A DNA stretch of 64,000 nt, from positions 1,860,001-1,924,000 of the forward strand of contig NZ_CP029488.1 of NCBI RefSeq assembly GCF_003177035.1, read 5' to 3'. The position numbers and the translations under genes were made by a program. Shown one piece after another: positions 1-9,039 of the stretch. The stretch comes from Salinisphaera sp. LB1 (GTDB lineage: Bacteria > Pseudomonadota > Gammaproteobacteria > Nevskiales > Salinisphaeraceae). The first letter of the stretch is position 1; each line of letters starts with the position of its first letter. The notes beneath the pieces are model-generated. The model was given only the letters and a program-made list of their open reading frames with translations. It was not told the DNA's origin and did no database searches.

Positions 1-1
1 G

Positions 2-631
2 CAGTGGCCGGTCGCCGCCGACGGCACCGATATGCCGGATCTTTATCCGGAACTCAAATTCCATTTCGATAACGGCCAGGCGAAATTCCATCCGGTGAGT
101 TGGACTGAACCGACCGACCAGGTCGACGACGAATACGATCTGCACTTGAACAATGGACGCCTGCTGGAGCATTTCCACGAAGGCAACATGACCGACGAGA
201 CCGACGGCATCATCTACAAGATCCCGCACGGTTTCGTCGAGGTCTCGCCGGAACTGGCCGAAGAGCGCGGGCTGGAAAGTGGCGCCGTGGTCCGGCTCAA
301 GTCGCGGCGCGGGGCGATCAAGGTCGCCGTCGAGGTGACCGACCGCGTGCAGGGCAAGCAAATGTACATGCCCATGCACGGCAAGAAGAATATCGAGGCG
401 ATCAACGTGCTCACCAGCTTCGAGGCCGACAAGGATACCGACACCCCGGCCTATAAGGAGCTGGCGGTGAACATGCAGGTGCTTGAGGACCATGGGCGGG
501 CGCCGCTCAAGCCGAACAATCAGCGCAACAAGAAGCGGCATCCCACCAGCGGCGTTCAGGTCAACCAGAAATGGGAGCGCGACGACTACAAGCGCCCGCC
601 CAAGATGCGCCCGACCGGCAGCGGTTTGTAG
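2..631 (+). CDS. Formate dehydrogenase alpha subunit, C-terminal part (5' end outside the window)
   Basis: This is the last 209 codons of a molybdopterin-dependent oxidoreductase whose start lies before the window. The visible part matches the C-terminal molydopterin dinucleotide-binding domain: the stretch beginning EHFHEGNMTDE, then VEVSPELAEERGLESGAVVRL, is typical of the capping beta-barrel in cytoplasmic FdhA-type enzymes (formate to CO2). The tail is basic and rich in lysine, arginine and proline. A DUF1641 gene follows 63 bases downstream, the arrangement seen for yrhE-yrhD-type formate dehydrogenases, and fdhD lies at 2.9 kb. The family call is good; the exact subtype cannot be fixed without the N-terminal Fe-S and Sec/Cys region. 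Confidence 0.85.
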   Translation, partial: QWPVAADGTDMPDLYPELKFHFDNGQAKFHPVSWTEPTDQVDDEYDLHLNNGRLLEHFHEGNMTDETDGIIYKIPHGFVEVSPELAEERGLESGAVVRLKSRRGAIKVAVEVTDRVQGKQMYMPMHGKKNIEAINVLTSFEADKDTDTPAYKELAVNMQVLEDHGRAPLKPNNQRNKKRHPTSGVQVNQKWERDDYKRPPKMRPTGSGL

Positions 632-694
632 CAGGCCTTGAATTCACGCCACGGCCGCGATGCATCGCGGCCGTGACTCGACAGGATTTTCCCG

Positions 695-1222
695 ATGGCA
701 GAACAGATTCACTATCGCCCGGAACAAGCCAAACGGCTGCGTCCGGAAACGGCCGACGAACTTGAGAAATTCGAGGGCCGCATCGCCGAAATCAATGACC
801 TGCTGGATCAGCTCTATGAATCCGGCCTGATGCGTTGGCTGAAGGATTTCGTGGGCGCGATGCCAGAAGTCTCGATGATCGCGCTCGACGGCCTCAATAC
901 TGAGCACGGCCAGGCCGGCATGCGTAATCTGCTGGTGCTGGCCAAGCAGTTGGGTAAGGTTGACCCCGACCAGCTGGAGCGCATGTTCAATGCCATGCAT
1001 GCCGGCCTGGACCGGATCGATGAAACCGCGACGGGCGAGCACCAATCGCCCTATGACCCGCCGGGCGTGACCGGCGTGTTCAAACTGCTACGCGATGAGG
1101 ACCTCTGGCGCACGCTGGCGCCGGTGATCGAGGGCGCCAAGGCGTTCTCGGCCGAAAGCCGTCGTCAACGCAACGATACCGGCAAGCAGCAAAACGGCGA
1201 CGGCAGCGATTCGAAGGGTTAG
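695..1222 (+). CDS. DUF1641 family protein, formate dehydrogenase partner
   Basis: A 175-residue soluble protein. Residues about 20-110 carry the conserved helical DUF1641 region (LLDQLYESGLMRWLKDF, then a GxxNLLVLAKQLGKVDPD-like segment). The C-terminus is a hydrophilic, probably disordered tail rich in Q, N, D and S. DUF1641 proteins are regularly encoded directly after fdhA-type genes and are thought to be an accessory or small subunit, but I know of no defined biochemical role. The 63-base gap to the preceding fdhA end, with no terminator visible, suggests one transcript. The first ATG of the frame is used as start. Confidence 0.85.
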   Translation: MAEQIHYRPEQAKRLRPETADELEKFEGRIAEINDLLDQLYESGLMRWLKDFVGAMPEVSMIALDGLNTEHGQAGMRNLLVLAKQLGKVDPDQLERMFNAMHAGLDRIDETATGEHQSPYDPPGVTGVFKLLRDEDLWRTLAPVIEGAKAFSAESRRQRNDTGKQQNGDGSDSKG

Positions 1223-1247
1223 GCCCTGGACCCTTTTCTATTTTCCC

Positions 1248-1440
1248 AAAGCATTTGTCCGCAGATGAGCGCAGATACGATGCGTTTTCTGCCGGCGTCG
1301 ATTCGCGTTCATTGGTGTACTTGATGATGTGTAAAGTTCAGTCAAAGGCTTGACGACGCGATTGTTCGCGCAGCTGAGCCTGACGCCAGCGGTGCCTTGA
1401 TCTTCCTTCTTATTTGCGCTCATTTGCAGACAAATGCTTT
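1248..1440. repeat. Inverted-repeat element with CGCAGAT-type arms
   Basis: The arms 1248-1277 and 1411-1440 are reverse complements at 27 of 30 positions and enclose about 130 bp with no gene. The same arm type, plus the preceding TTTTCCCAA, occurs again at 8895-8922 after another CDS. I read this as a dispersed non-coding repeat. Together with the family 1 element it fills the 1223-1797 gap; I see no gene there. Confidence 0.6.
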
Positions 1441-1530
1441 TGCTGATTCAGCCAGCTGCGTGTCGTACATAATCACGTTGGCGTATCGCTGCCGGCGCGC
1501 CGCGGATCGATAAAAGCGGAAAATGCTCTA

Positions 1531-1798
1531 GGGTCTGTTGCCGTTTCGTCCGAGTCCGCGCCAAGCGCTGTTTTGCGGCAAGACGAGGCGTAGCGAACGT
1601 GGCGTAGTCGTTCTACGCAAGAGAGCTACAACGCTGGATTGCCGCAAAACAGCGCTTGTCCCGAAGGGTTGGGCCGCAAATCGCGCCCGGCGGCGTTGCA
1701 AGTCTTGATCGTGGCACGCCACGATGCGGCGACTCGCGCCTTGCCGGACACGATTTGCGGTCTCCAACGCGGCGCTCGTACGAAACGGCAACAGACCC
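1531..1798. mobile_element. MITE family 1, copy 1 (full length, 268 bp)
   Basis: The ends are perfect 19-bp inverted repeats (gggtctgttgccgtttcgt at 1531-1549 and its complement at 1780-1798), flanked by TA, or CTAG if one overlapping base on each side is counted. No transposase is encoded. Two internal complementary pairs are visible: 1562-1581 with 1639-1658 (20 bp, perfect) and about 1674-1683 with 1751-1760 (10 bp). Near-identical or rearranged copies sit at 25584, 34769 and 43717. The element abuts the AEC gene, whose TAG stop lies in the right-hand CTAG. The TIR style and CTAG/TA target suggest mobilisation by an IS5- or IS630-like transposase elsewhere; this is an inference. Confidence 0.85.
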
Positions 1799-2745
1799 TA
1801 GATGATCCCGGCCACCCGCAGCACGAACACGCCGGCGGTCATGGTCAGGCTGGCGGCCAGCGTGGTCAGGGCCACGATATTGGCGGCCAGGCGCGCATCG
1901 CCGCCCATGGCCTCGACCATGATGAAGCTGGCGGCCGCGGTCGGGCAGGCGAAGTAGACAAACATCAGCCCCAGTTCGCGCGGCGGATAACCCAGCAGCC
2001 AGCCGCCAAGCACAGCCGCCCCGGGCAGAATCGTCATCTTGATCGCACTGGCCGAGAACGCGATGCCGCGTGCCTCGTAGAGCGCGCGAACCGACAGGGC
2101 GCCACCGATGCAGATCAGGGCCAGCGGCAACGTGAGTTGGGCGAAATATTCGCCGGTGGTCATCACCCACTTCGGCATCGGCATGCCGCTGGTGGCGACG
2201 GCCACCGAGGCCAGGGTTGCCAGAATGAGCGGGTTGGTGGCCACGCCGCGCGTGATCGAGCGCCAGTCCGCGCTTTCGCTCGGCTGGTACCAGGTCAGCA
2301 CGATCACGGCGAGGATGTTGTAGATCAGAATCACCTCGCCGACGAGAACGCTGCCCGCGGACAGGCCGAAATCGCCGTACATGTTTTGCGCCAGCGCCAG
2401 GCCCACGATGCCGCAGTTGCCGCGAAAGGCGCCCTGTACATAGACGCCGCGCTGAATCTCGGGCACGCGCCAGATTGCCCACAGCCAGATCAGTACAAAG
2501 CTGGCGACCGTGGCCAGGCCGAAGTAGGCGATCATCCCCGGGCGAATCGCGTCGCCGAGATTTGCGCCCACGATCGAGACGAAGATCAGCGCCGGCATGC
2601 TGCCCTTGAACACGATCTTCGACGCGGCCGAGACGAAGCGATCGTCGATCCAGCCGACCCGGCGCATGCCGATGCCCACGAAAACCAGCGCGAATACCGG
2701 CAGCGTGACGTCCAGTGTATGGATGAAAATCGCCGCAATATTCAT
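1798..2745 (-). CDS. AEC (auxin efflux carrier) family transporter
   Basis: 315 residues with about ten hydrophobic segments spread over the whole length, opening with a membrane segment (IFIHTLDVTLPVFALVFVGIG) as AEC proteins do. The family (PF03547) holds inner-membrane transporters for organic acids such as malate and malonate, besides auxin in plants; the substrate cannot be read here. The start is placed at the ATG at 2745, because the longer frame to 2841 adds only a basic, non-membrane leader. The stop codon is part of the CTAG that borders MITE family 1 copy 1, so the element inserted at the very end of the gene without truncating it. It lies divergent from fdhD. Confidence 0.85.
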   Translation of the reverse strand: MNIAAIFIHTLDVTLPVFALVFVGIGMRRVGWIDDRFVSAASKIVFKGSMPALIFVSIVGANLGDAIRPGMIAYFGLATVASFVLIWLWAIWRVPEIQRGVYVQGAFRGNCGIVGLALAQNMYGDFGLSAGSVLVGEVILIYNILAVIVLTWYQPSESADWRSITRGVATNPLILATLASVAVATSGMPMPKWVMTTGEYFAQLTLPLALICIGGALSVRALYEARGIAFSASAIKMTILPGAAVLGGWLLGYPPRELGLMFVYFACPTAAASFIMVEAMGGDARLAANIVALTTLAASLTMTAGVFVLRVAGII

Positions 2746-2910
2746 GGGCAACAGCCGGTGGCGCAGGAGTGAAAGGCCGTGGGGCGGCCGGCGGGGCGCC
2801 AGTATAGATTTCGATCCGGCCCGGATACAGCCGCGCGCCACGCCGAGCGCACCGGAAGGTGAGCCCAGGCTTTATGATGGCAGCATTCACATCGGCCACA
2901 CCAAGTGCCC

Positions 2911-3762
2911 ATGCGCCGATCCAACATCCCTGATTCGCCCGATCCCCGGGCGGCAGCCACCTCGGCCCGCGAGCGGGTGGAAATCGCCAGTTACCGTGAT
3001 GGTGGCTGGCGCACGATCGACGACACACTGGCGGTCGAGCGCGCGCTGGAAATTCATGTGGCCGGTGCGGAGCCGCTCATCACCATGCGCACGCCCGGCC
3101 ACGATCGCGAACTGGCCGCCGGCCTGTTGCATGGCGAAGGCGTGGTGCAAACGGTCGACGATATCGTCTATCTGCGCCACAGCCCGGATGAGCCCGACGT
3201 GATTCGCGCCATGCTCAAGCCGGCGGCCCGCGCGCGCCTCGACCGCATCGAGCGCAATACGCTGGCGACCAGCGCCTGCGGCGTCTGCGGCAAGCCGAGT
3301 TTCCGCGCGCCGGAGCCGCGCCGGGGCGATCCGGCCACGGGCGCTGCGTTACGCATCGAGCCCGGCTGGTTGTTGGGGTTGCCCGACCGGATGCGCGCCG
3401 AGCAGGGCGTGTTCGAAACCACCGGCGGCCTGCATGCAGCCGCGCTGTTTGCCGCCGGTGGCGATCTGATTGCGCTGCGCGAGGATGTCGGCCGCCACAA
3501 CGCCCTCGACAAGCTGATCGGTCGGGCGCTGCTCGAGGACGAGTTGCCGCTGGATCAGCAAGCGCTCATGCTGTCCGGCCGGGCGAGCTTCGAACTGTTA
3601 CAGAAGGCGATCGCGGCCGGTATTCCGGTCGTCTGCGCAATCTCGGCACCGAGCAGCTTCGCGGTGGAGCTGGCCCGTCGGTTTTCGACCACGCTGGTTG
3701 GTTTTCTGCGCGGCGAACGCTTCAACTGTTACAGCGGCGTCCATCGTCTGGGCCCGGCGTAG
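2911..3762 (+). CDS. fdhD: FdhD, sulfurtransferase for formate dehydrogenase maturation
   Basis: FdhD passes sulfur from IscS to the molybdenum cofactor of formate dehydrogenase and is needed for its activity. The protein of 283 residues has the active-site CGVC loop (within SACGVCGK, near residues 123-126) and the conserved GGLHAAALF and REDVGRHNALDKLIG blocks. A GTG two codons upstream (2905) is an alternative start. The gene sits 2.3 kb after the fdhA end; the AEC gene and a small mobile element lie between them. With moaA at 45 kb this shows a working Moco/formate dehydrogenase pathway. Confidence 0.95.
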   Translation: MRRSNIPDSPDPRAAATSARERVEIASYRDGGWRTIDDTLAVERALEIHVAGAEPLITMRTPGHDRELAAGLLHGEGVVQTVDDIVYLRHSPDEPDVIRAMLKPAARARLDRIERNTLATSACGVCGKPSFRAPEPRRGDPATGAALRIEPGWLLGLPDRMRAEQGVFETTGGLHAAALFAAGGDLIALREDVGRHNALDKLIGRALLEDELPLDQQALMLSGRASFELLQKAIAAGIPVVCAISAPSSFAVELARRFSTTLVGFLRGERFNCYSGVHRLGPA

Positions 3763-3885
3763 GCGGCATCGACTGGCGAGGTCGACTTATGCCCAATTGA
3801 CGGCGGCGGCCCGGGGCATAACGCTCTGCCGCTAATTCGCGGCCGTTGGGGGCCGCGGTGACACAATCGATATTGGGGGAAATAC

Positions 3886-4950
3886 ATGACCAGCCGAAAT
3901 TTCTGGGTCGCCAGCGCACTGGCGGCAGTGATGGCGCTCGCCGGCTGCGGCCAGTCGAGCAACGATCAGGATCAGGCCGCCAGCGGAAGCGCATCCGATA
4001 ACGCCGGGCAATCGGTGAACCTGATCTTCGGCACGGGCGGCACCTCGGGTACGTATTACCCGATCGGCGGCGCGCTCAAGGGCGTGTTCGAGAAGAGTGA
4101 TCGGATCGGCAACGTACAGGTGGTCTCCACCGGCGCTTCGGTGCAGAACATCAACAACATCATGGATGGCACCAACCAGATCGCCATCGTGATGAGCGAC
4201 GTGGCCTACGACGCGCTCAAGGGCAATAACCAGTTCAAGGGACGGCCGGCCAAGATCGACGCGCTCGCGGGCCTGTATCCGAATGTCGTGCAGATCGTCG
4301 CGCTCGACGGCTCGAACATCCACAGCGTGGCCGACCTGAAGGGCAAGCGGGTCGGCGTGGGCAAGGTCGGCTCGGGTGTGGAGGCCAGTGCCAAGAAGGT
4401 GCTGGAATCCGCCGGGCTGAAATACGACGATCTGGCACGTGTCTCGCACACTGGCTATGCCGACTCGGTCACCGACATGAGCAACGGCAATCTGGACGCG
4501 GCGTTTTTCACCTCGGGCGTGCCGAATTCGTCGATCACCGGCCTGATGCAGAACACCAAGGTGCATTTCGTCAACGTCGACGGCGCCACTGCGAAGAAAC
4601 TGCTGCAGGAGTATCCGTACTACGAAAACTACGATATCCCGGCGCACAAGAAGAACGAATACGATCTGGCCAACGACGTGCACACGGTCTCGATCCGCAA
4701 TCTGCTGATCGTGCCGGCGTCGATGGACAAGGCGGTCGCCAGGGATCTGGCCCAGCGCTTCTACGACTATCTCGGCTCCGATAGCGTTTCGGTCGCGGCA
4801 CTCAAGCAGTTCGATCGCAACAAGATGAACCAGAATCTGGTGTTGCCGGTGCATCCGGGCGCCAAGGCGTTCTACGACACGCTGAATCAGGGCGGATCGG
4901 GCTCGGACGGCAGCAGCAGCGGCGGCGCAAGCGACGCCGGTAAATCCTAG
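3886..4950 (+). CDS. TAXI-family TRAP transporter solute-binding lipoprotein
   Basis: A 354-residue periplasmic binding protein with a lipoprotein signal: basic N-terminus, hydrophobic stretch and lipobox LAGC with Cys at about residue 21. The mature part starts with a linker rich in S, N, D and Q, then the TAXI signature GTGGTSGTYYPIGGALKGVF. The rest is the NMT1/TAXI fold (about residues 45-330), and the C-terminus is a Gly/Ser-rich tail. TAXI binding proteins feed a fused TRAP permease; known ligands include glutamate/glutamine and other carboxylates, but the substrate here is unknown. It is the first gene of a three-gene operon: the next CDS begins at the base after its stop codon. Confidence 0.92.
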   Translation: MTSRNFWVASALAAVMALAGCGQSSNDQDQAASGSASDNAGQSVNLIFGTGGTSGTYYPIGGALKGVFEKSDRIGNVQVVSTGASVQNINNIMDGTNQIAIVMSDVAYDALKGNNQFKGRPAKIDALAGLYPNVVQIVALDGSNIHSVADLKGKRVGVGKVGSGVEASAKKVLESAGLKYDDLARVSHTGYADSVTDMSNGNLDAAFFTSGVPNSSITGLMQNTKVHFVNVDGATAKKLLQEYPYYENYDIPAHKKNEYDLANDVHTVSIRNLLIVPASMDKAVARDLAQRFYDYLGSDSVSVAALKQFDRNKMNQNLVLPVHPGAKAFYDTLNQGGSGSDGSSSGGASDAGKS

Positions 4951-5499
4951 TTGCCGCCGGCAGGGCGGCGCTGGCGGCTGCTGGTCGTCGGTGTCGGGCT
5001 GTTGGTCGCGATCGGTGCGGGTCTGTGGCTCGGCTGGCCGCGCGCCTGGCTGGAGATTCGCCACGGTAGCCGTGTGATCGCGGTCTATCCGGGCGCGTCC
5101 GGCACGCGGTTCGCGCTGCGCTGGATGCATTCGGTGGAGCTTGAAGACTGGATCGAATGTTTTCGCGTGACCGGCGACGGCGCCATCGATATCGCGGCCA
5201 CCCGCTTCAAGACGTTTGGCGCCGGAGTGCCGGCCCACGCCGGGCGGCATACGCGGCTCGACCACGGCTGGGTGGTGATGTCGGGCATCGATCGCGATGT
5301 CGATCCGCTCACGGTGCAGGCGGCCGCTGCCGAGCGCTATCGTTTCCGCTACGGTGGCGGCGCCTGGCACCGGCTGTCGTACAACGGCGCCGAGCCCATC
5401 CTGGTATTCACCATCATGCGTGCGCCGCTGATCGCCGTGGCCTGGTCGCGCCTGGCCACAATCTGGCGCGGCCCGGCCACGGATACAACCCGAGCCTGA
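4951..5499 (+). CDS. DUF1850 protein of TAXI-TRAP operon
   Basis: 182 residues with one N-terminal membrane anchor (about residues 8-28, LLVVGVGLLVAIGAGLWLG) and a DUF1850 domain; the block RWMHSVELEDWIECFRV is the characteristic HSVE-type motif. DUF1850 genes are nearly always found between TAXI binding proteins and their fused permeases; the molecular role is not known. The start is a TTG directly after the TAG of the upstream gene (no spacer), so translation is probably coupled by re-initiation. The permease ATG follows one base after its stop. Confidence 0.85.
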   Translation: MPPAGRRWRLLVVGVGLLVAIGAGLWLGWPRAWLEIRHGSRVIAVYPGASGTRFALRWMHSVELEDWIECFRVTGDGAIDIAATRFKTFGAGVPAHAGRHTRLDHGWVVMSGIDRDVDPLTVQAAAAERYRFRYGGGAWHRLSYNGAEPILVFTIMRAPLIAVAWSRLATIWRGPATDTTRA

Positions 5500-5500
5500 T

Positions 5501-7693
5501 ATGAGTACGAACGAATCGGCCGCCCTGGCCACCGAGCCCCACGGCACGCGCGAGACGCTGGAAAAATACGATCGCGAGTCGACCGTGCGCGACGGGCTGC
5601 CGCGGACGTGGATGATCGGCATCGCCACTGTCTGCGTGGCCCTGGCCCTGTTTCATCTGTACACGTCGTTCGCCGGGCCGCTGGTGGATGTCGTGCAGCG
5701 CTCGATCCATCTGTACACCCTGCTCGGGCTGACCTTCATCCTGTTTCCGCTCATGCGGTCCAGCGCACGCGACCGCGTGCCGTGGGTCGATGTGATTCTG
5801 GCACTGGCCTCGTTCGCGATCGGCATCTACATGATCGGCGTTTCGCATCGGGTGATCGAGACCGCCGGCCGTATCAACGACGTCGATATGGTCGTCGGGC
5901 TGGTTGCGATCGGTCTGGTCATTGACGCCGCTCGCCGCGTGACCGGCTGGGGCCTGCCGATCCTGGCCACGATCTTTCTGTTCTACGGCTTCTACGCCAA
6001 GTTGTCGCTGTATTCGGTGCTCTCCGAGCCGATCGTGATGGCGACCTGCCGGCAGGTGGTCTCGCATCTGGTTTATATCACCGAGGGCTTGCTTGGCACC
6101 GCGATCGCGGTCTCGGCCAGCTACATCATCCTGTTCATTCTGTTCGGTGCGTTCCTGGTCAAATCCGGGCTCGGCCAGCTGTTCAACGACCTGGCGCTGG
6201 CCATCGCCGGGCCGAGCCGGGGTGGGCCGGCGAAGGTGGCGGTGGTGGCCAGCGGTTTTCTGGGCTCGATCAACGGCTCGGCCATTGCCAACGTTGTCAC
6301 CACTGGCGCCTTCACTATTCCGCTGATGAAGCGTACTGGCTACAAGGCCAATTTCGCCGGCGCGGTCGAGGCCGCGGCCAGCGTCGGCGGCCAGATCCTG
6401 CCGCCGATCATGGGCGCGGCGGCGTTCATCATGGCCGAAGTACTGTCGGTGCCCTACACCCAGGTGATGCTGGCCGGCATCATTCCCGCGCTGCTGTATT
6501 ACCTCGGCATTCTGTTCCAGGTGCATCTGCGGGCGACCCGCAACGGGCTGTCCGGCATTCCCCGCTCCGAGCTCACGCCGCTGCGCCAGGTGCTGGCCAT
6601 GCGCGGGCATCTGCTGCTGCCGATGGTGATCCTGTTGTGGATGATCTTCGACGGCCGGGCGCCGTTCTTCGCCGCCTTCTGGTCGATCGCGGCGACCGTG
6701 CTGATCTGCGGCACGCCGCGGTTGGTGATCGGCATCACCGCGATTTTGGTGGCGCTGGTGTTGCAGCCGCAGTGGCTGGCGCTCGTCGACGGTCGCGCCA
6801 TGCCGGAACTGGCGTCGAGCCGGCTCTGGCTGTTCGGCGTGATTGGCTTGCCGATCGCGATCAACCTCATTCGCTCGCGGCTGCCGGTCGAGCAGTCGGA
6901 AGTGATGGATATCGCCGATTGCCGTGACGCGATGGTCGAGGGCGTACGCAATGCCATCCCGGTGGCGATTGCTTGCGGCGCGGTCGGCATCATTGTCGGT
7001 ATCGCCACACTCACCGGCATCGCCCTGGATGCGGCCGACTGGGTGGTCTCGATGGGGCAGGCGATCCCGTCCGAGATGGTGCGCCTTCTGGTTACGCTGG
7101 CGCTGACCATGGGCGCGTCCATCGTGCTGGGCATGGGCCTGCCGAGCATTCCCTGCTACATCATCACTTCGACCATGGCGGCCCCGATCCTGCTCAACCT
7201 GCCATTGTTCCGCGAGCTGGCCGGTTCGAACGACACGGCGATCTTCGTCGCGCACATGTTCGTATTCTATTTCGGGATCTTCGCCAATCTCACGCCGCCG
7301 GTCGCGCTCGCCGCCTACGCGGGGGCCGGTATTTCCGGTGGCTCGCCAAACGCGACCGGTGTACAGGCGATGAAGCTCGCCATCGCCGGCTTCGTAGTGC
7401 CCTATATGTTCGTGTTCGCGCACAGCATGCTCATGATCGATGCGTCCTGGTGGGATGTCATCGTGGTCGCGGCCACGGGCGCGCTTGGCGTGCTGTTGCT
7501 GGCGGTGGCGGTCGAGGGCTATCTGCGGGCGCCGCTCAATCCGCTGTTCCGGCTGGTCGCGCTGGTCGGCGCGCTGGCGCTGATCTTCCCGGGCTGGACT
7601 TCGGATGCAATCGGGGCGGTGATCGCGGTTCTGTTGTTCTTGATCCGGCCGGGGGCGACATCCGGGCGGGATACTTCGCTCGCGCCTGGATAA
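5501..7693 (+). CDS. TRAP transporter fused permease (DctQ-DctM, TAXI type)
   Basis: A 730-residue polytopic membrane protein. The first roughly 180 residues form the small 4-TM DctQ-like part and the rest the large DctM-like part, with conserved blocks such as LGSINGSAIANVVTTGAFTIP, GGQILPPIMGAAAFIMAE and GMGLPSIPCYIITSTMAAP. This is the usual arrangement for TAXI systems, where one polypeptide replaces separate M and Q subunits. It uses a Na+ or H+ gradient to import the ligand captured by the lipoprotein at 3886. It is the last gene of the operon; no T-rich terminator is evident in the 153-base gap that follows. Confidence 0.93.
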   Translation: MSTNESAALATEPHGTRETLEKYDRESTVRDGLPRTWMIGIATVCVALALFHLYTSFAGPLVDVVQRSIHLYTLLGLTFILFPLMRSSARDRVPWVDVILALASFAIGIYMIGVSHRVIETAGRINDVDMVVGLVAIGLVIDAARRVTGWGLPILATIFLFYGFYAKLSLYSVLSEPIVMATCRQVVSHLVYITEGLLGTAIAVSASYIILFILFGAFLVKSGLGQLFNDLALAIAGPSRGGPAKVAVVASGFLGSINGSAIANVVTTGAFTIPLMKRTGYKANFAGAVEAAASVGGQILPPIMGAAAFIMAEVLSVPYTQVMLAGIIPALLYYLGILFQVHLRATRNGLSGIPRSELTPLRQVLAMRGHLLLPMVILLWMIFDGRAPFFAAFWSIAATVLICGTPRLVIGITAILVALVLQPQWLALVDGRAMPELASSRLWLFGVIGLPIAINLIRSRLPVEQSEVMDIADCRDAMVEGVRNAIPVAIACGAVGIIVGIATLTGIALDAADWVVSMGQAIPSEMVRLLVTLALTMGASIVLGMGLPSIPCYIITSTMAAPILLNLPLFRELAGSNDTAIFVAHMFVFYFGIFANLTPPVALAAYAGAGISGGSPNATGVQAMKLAIAGFVVPYMFVFAHSMLMIDASWWDVIVVAATGALGVLLLAVAVEGYLRAPLNPLFRLVALVGALALIFPGWTSDAIGAVIAVLLFLIRPGATSGRDTSLAPG

Positions 7694-7846
7694 GGGCATT
7701 GCCTTGCGCTGGCCGCTATTTTGCCGGGTTCCCGTGCGGACGCATGCGCGCCGGGGCGGGCTTGGCGGCGTCGCCCGCTCACGGCCCTTGTCAGGCGGAT
7801 GCACAGCGCCTAACGTCGACATATCGAAGTCCCCTCAAGAGTTTTC

Positions 7847-8875
7847 ATGACCGACGCCATCGATAATCGTCAATTCCGCCTGGCCCGTCGCCCGAAGGGC
7901 CTGCCCGAGCGGGCTGATTTTGATCTGACCACCGAAACCTTGCGCGAGGCCCGCGACGGCGAGGTTCGGATCGCGGTCGAATATATCTCGCTCGATCCGG
8001 CCATGCGCGGCTGGATGAACGCTGGTAAGTCCTATATCAAACCGGTGGGCATTGGCGAGGTCATGCGCGCCGGGGCCGCCGGCACGGTGATCGATTCCAG
8101 GCATCCCGGCTTCGTCGCCGGCGACAAGGTGATCGGCAACCTGGGGGTACAGACCCATGCGATCTTCCCGGGCGACGAACTGCGTAAGGTCGATACCTCG
8201 CTGGCCGATCTGCCGGTGTATCTCGGCGCGCTTGGCATGCCGGGCATGACCGCCTATTTCGGCACGCTCGAGGTCGGCCAGCTCGCCGCGAGCGATGTCG
8301 TGCTGGTGTCGGCCGCCTCCGGCGCGGTGGGCGCCCTGGTCGGCCAGATCGCGAAGAAGAAGGGTGCTTCGCGGGTCGTGGGTATTGCCGGCGGGCCGCA
8401 GAAGTGTGCCTACGTCGTCGACGAGCTCGGCTTCGACGCCGTCATCGACTACAAGGCCGAGGAAATCAACGACGCAGTGCGGCGGGAATGCCCGGACGGC
8501 ATCGATCTGTATTTCGACAACGTCGGCGGCGAGATCCTGGATGCCGCCCTTGCCAATTTGCGCTGGCGGGCGCGGGTCGCCATCTGCGGCGCGATCTCGC
8601 AATACAACGTCACTGGCGAGGCCGGCGACACCACCTATGCGCCGAAGAATTATCTGTCGCTGCTCGTCAACCGGGCGCGTATGGAAGGATTCATCGTGTT
8701 TGATTTCGCCGATCGCTATCCGGAGGCGGCGCGCGAGATGGCGGGCTGGCTGTCGGCTGGCGATCTCAAGCATCGCGAGGATATCGTCGAAGGCTTCGAA
8801 ACCTTTCCCGAGACGCTGCTCAAGCTGTTCACCGGCGAGAACTTCGGCAAGCTGGTGCTGGCGGTCGAACGCTAG
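7847..8875 (+). CDS. NADP-dependent MDR oxidoreductase (CurA/PTGR type)
   Basis: 342 residues of the zinc-independent medium-chain reductase class. The N-terminal GroES-like half contains YISLDPAMRGWMN, a hallmark of the curcumin reductase / prostaglandin reductase (leukotriene B4 dehydrogenase) group. The Rossmann half begins with VSAASGAVGALVGQIAK and has DLYFDNVGG. No zinc-binding cysteines or histidines are visible. These enzymes reduce the double bond of alpha,beta-unsaturated ketones and aldehydes with NADPH. The gene appears monocistronic. The true substrate is unknown. Confidence 0.9.
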   Translation: MTDAIDNRQFRLARRPKGLPERADFDLTTETLREARDGEVRIAVEYISLDPAMRGWMNAGKSYIKPVGIGEVMRAGAAGTVIDSRHPGFVAGDKVIGNLGVQTHAIFPGDELRKVDTSLADLPVYLGALGMPGMTAYFGTLEVGQLAASDVVLVSAASGAVGALVGQIAKKKGASRVVGIAGGPQKCAYVVDELGFDAVIDYKAEEINDAVRRECPDGIDLYFDNVGGEILDAALANLRWRARVAICGAISQYNVTGEAGDTTYAPKNYLSLLVNRARMEGFIVFDFADRYPEAAREMAGWLSAGDLKHREDIVEGFETFPETLLKLFTGENFGKLVLAVER

Positions 8876-8894
8876 CGCGTTTTTCTGTTTTCCC

Positions 8895-8990
8895 AAGGCA
8901 TTTATCCGCAGATCAACGCAGAGTTACGCAGATCAAAAACGAGCCCGGTTACCGGGGCGCGAATCGCGTTCATTCGCTCCCCGGTAACGA
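8895..8990. repeat. CGCAGAT repeat plus stem-loop after the MDR gene
   Basis: 8895-8922 (AAGGCATTTATCCGCAG and onward) matches the arm of the inverted-repeat element at 1248 and is likewise preceded by TTTTCCC. It is followed by a second GCAGATCA unit. Downstream, gttaccgggg at 8948-8957 pairs perfectly with ccccggtaac at 8979-8988. There is no T-tract, so a classical terminator is not claimed. Confidence 0.5.
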
Positions 8991-9039
8991 GTCGGCAAAG
9001 CCGGAATGGCCGGTAGTTCGTGGTCGAGCCCGGCCCAGC

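Noticed and set aside
1639-2772. Open frames starting inside the MITE family 1 copies
   Set aside because: They read through TIRs and element interior; the same translations recur at every copy because the DNA repeats, not because a protein is conserved.
1613-3028. A 471-codon minus-strand frame covering the AEC gene in another phase
   Set aside because: It overlaps the convincing AEC protein, begins within another gene's 5' end and runs into the mobile element.
5414-7822. An 802-codon open frame on the minus strand opposite the TRAP permease
   Set aside because: Low-complexity His/Arg/Gln/Asp translation with no motifs, exactly antisense to a well-recognised gene; a high-GC shadow frame.
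8948-8988. Stem-loop after the MDR gene as an intrinsic terminator
   Set aside because: Good 10-bp arms, but the loop is 21 bases and no T-run follows; listed only as a repeat structure.
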